Of a DNA stretch of 41,877 nucleotides, positions 41,624-41,877 are shown piece by piece. The position numbers and the translations under genes were made by a program. The notes beneath the pieces are model-generated. The model was not told the DNA's origin and ran no database searches. It saw only the letters and a list, made by a program, of their open reading frames with translations. Each line of letters begins with the position of its first letter. The stretch's first letter is position 1. The DNA comes from Deltaproteobacteria bacterium RIFCSPLOWO2_12_FULL_60_19 (lineage in GTDB: Bacteria > Desulfobacterota > Binatia > UBA9968), in contig MGSS01000136.1 of the NCBI GenBank assembly GCA_001798595.1, positions 1-41,877 of the forward strand, written 5' to 3'.

Positions 41624-41684
41624 TCCCGCCACCCCGCGACGGGGAGAAATCTGGCTCGTCAACTTCGATATCCGCCCGCTGTAG
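41610..41684 (+). pseudogene. mazF: Truncated mazF/pemK toxin remnant
   Basis: Overlapping the end of the antitoxin gene, a frame from TTG 41610 reads ATPRRGEIWLVNFDIRPL and then TAG (41682-41684). RRGEIWLVNFD is the first strand and active-site loop of MazF/PemK-type endoribonucleases, which are normally over 100 residues long. Only about 24 codons remain and nothing MazF-like follows, so the toxin gene is dead. Confidence 0.75.
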
Positions 41685-41694
41685 CATCTCGAAA

Positions 41695-41877
41695 TTAATT
41701 CCCTGTCACGCAATCTACTCTCGCGAAGATCTCTTTGAGCCGAGCTACGACCGGTGCAGGCAGCGGAGGTTTTGTGAGCGATTCGATGTTGGCCTTGAGA
41801 TGCTCCCGGCTGCCGGTCCCGCTCAAGACCACGTGAACCCCCGGCTCGTGGCGGCAGAACCGATACGCGCCATCGAC
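41695..41877 (-). CDS. Aldo/keto reductase, C-terminal part
   Basis: The frame enters from the right edge and ends with TAA at 41695-41697; 60 codons are visible. The sequence HEPGVHVVLSGTGSREHLKA and on to PPLPAPVVARLKEIF matches the C-terminal NADPH-binding and end helices of aldo/keto reductases. The start and catalytic residues are outside the window, so activity cannot be judged. Confidence 0.75.
   Translation of the reverse strand, partial: VDGAYRFCRHEPGVHVVLSGTGSREHLKANIESLTKPPLPAPVVARLKEIFARVDCVTGN

Overview
The window is about 42 kb of GC-rich (roughly 60% or more), densely packed bacterial chromosome without rRNA, tRNA, CRISPR or an intact mobile element. The content suggests an uncultured soil, sediment or groundwater bacterium: a TAXI-type solute-binding protein, an amidase, a 2-hydroxyacid oxidase, an amidohydrolase, a gentisate-dioxygenase-like bicupin, EntS-like MFS exporters and several toxin-antitoxin pairs. 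MsrPQ, a lipoprotein and MtgA imply a diderm. A deltaproteobacterial/Binatota-like or Rokubacteria-like source is my guess from gene style only.

Layout. 1-1.8 kb: a VapBC pair and an AbiEii-like nucleotidyltransferase with a small partner. 1.8-9.7 kb: a D-2-hydroxyacid dehydrogenase, an MFS exporter, an orphan TAXI protein, then a plus-strand run of AtzG/GatC-like small subunit, amidase, FMN 2-hydroxyacid oxidase and MFS transporter. 9.7-15.9 kb: DAHP synthase, a membrane protein, a double-ACT protein, an amidohydrolase, a TatD-like hydrolase, a lipoprotein, MutY and MtgA. 16.0-18.1 kb: a methionine-rich exported protein directly followed by msrP and msrQ, a likely envelope methionine-oxidation defence unit. 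18.3-19.0 kb: a second VapBC pair with tandem operator-like repeats. 19.0-25.6 kb: a haem-oxygenase-fold protein, the bicupin, an MFS exporter, a BtuF-like protein, a MATE exporter and a second nucleotidyltransferase with a small partner. 25.7-28.0 kb: an SDR enzyme, then a lower-GC patch with a decayed livF tail and a four-base-overlapping pair, a HEAT-repeat/alpha-beta-hydrolase fusion and a small HEAT protein, which I do not recognise as a described system. 28.2-34 kb: FAD oxidoreductase with its own ferredoxin, VWA protein, cytochrome P450 and glycosyltransferase. 34-41 kb: a TauE/SafE fragment, universal stress protein plus antiporter, intact TauE/SafE, FIST-domain protein, and glyoxalase II, DoxX, persulfide-dioxygenase-rhodanese and TPMT-like genes suggesting thiol/sulfane-sulfur handling. 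The right edge has an antitoxin with a decayed mazF and the C-terminus of an aldo/keto reductase.

The most unusual signal lies between genes. Several intergenic spacers consist of a degenerate word repeated with a strict period, usually 7 bases, often followed by the same words as reverse complement, giving long imperfect hairpins. Word sequences differ completely between sites while the period persists. Two of these elements run into coding sequence: the start of msrQ and the C-terminus of the BtuF-like gene.
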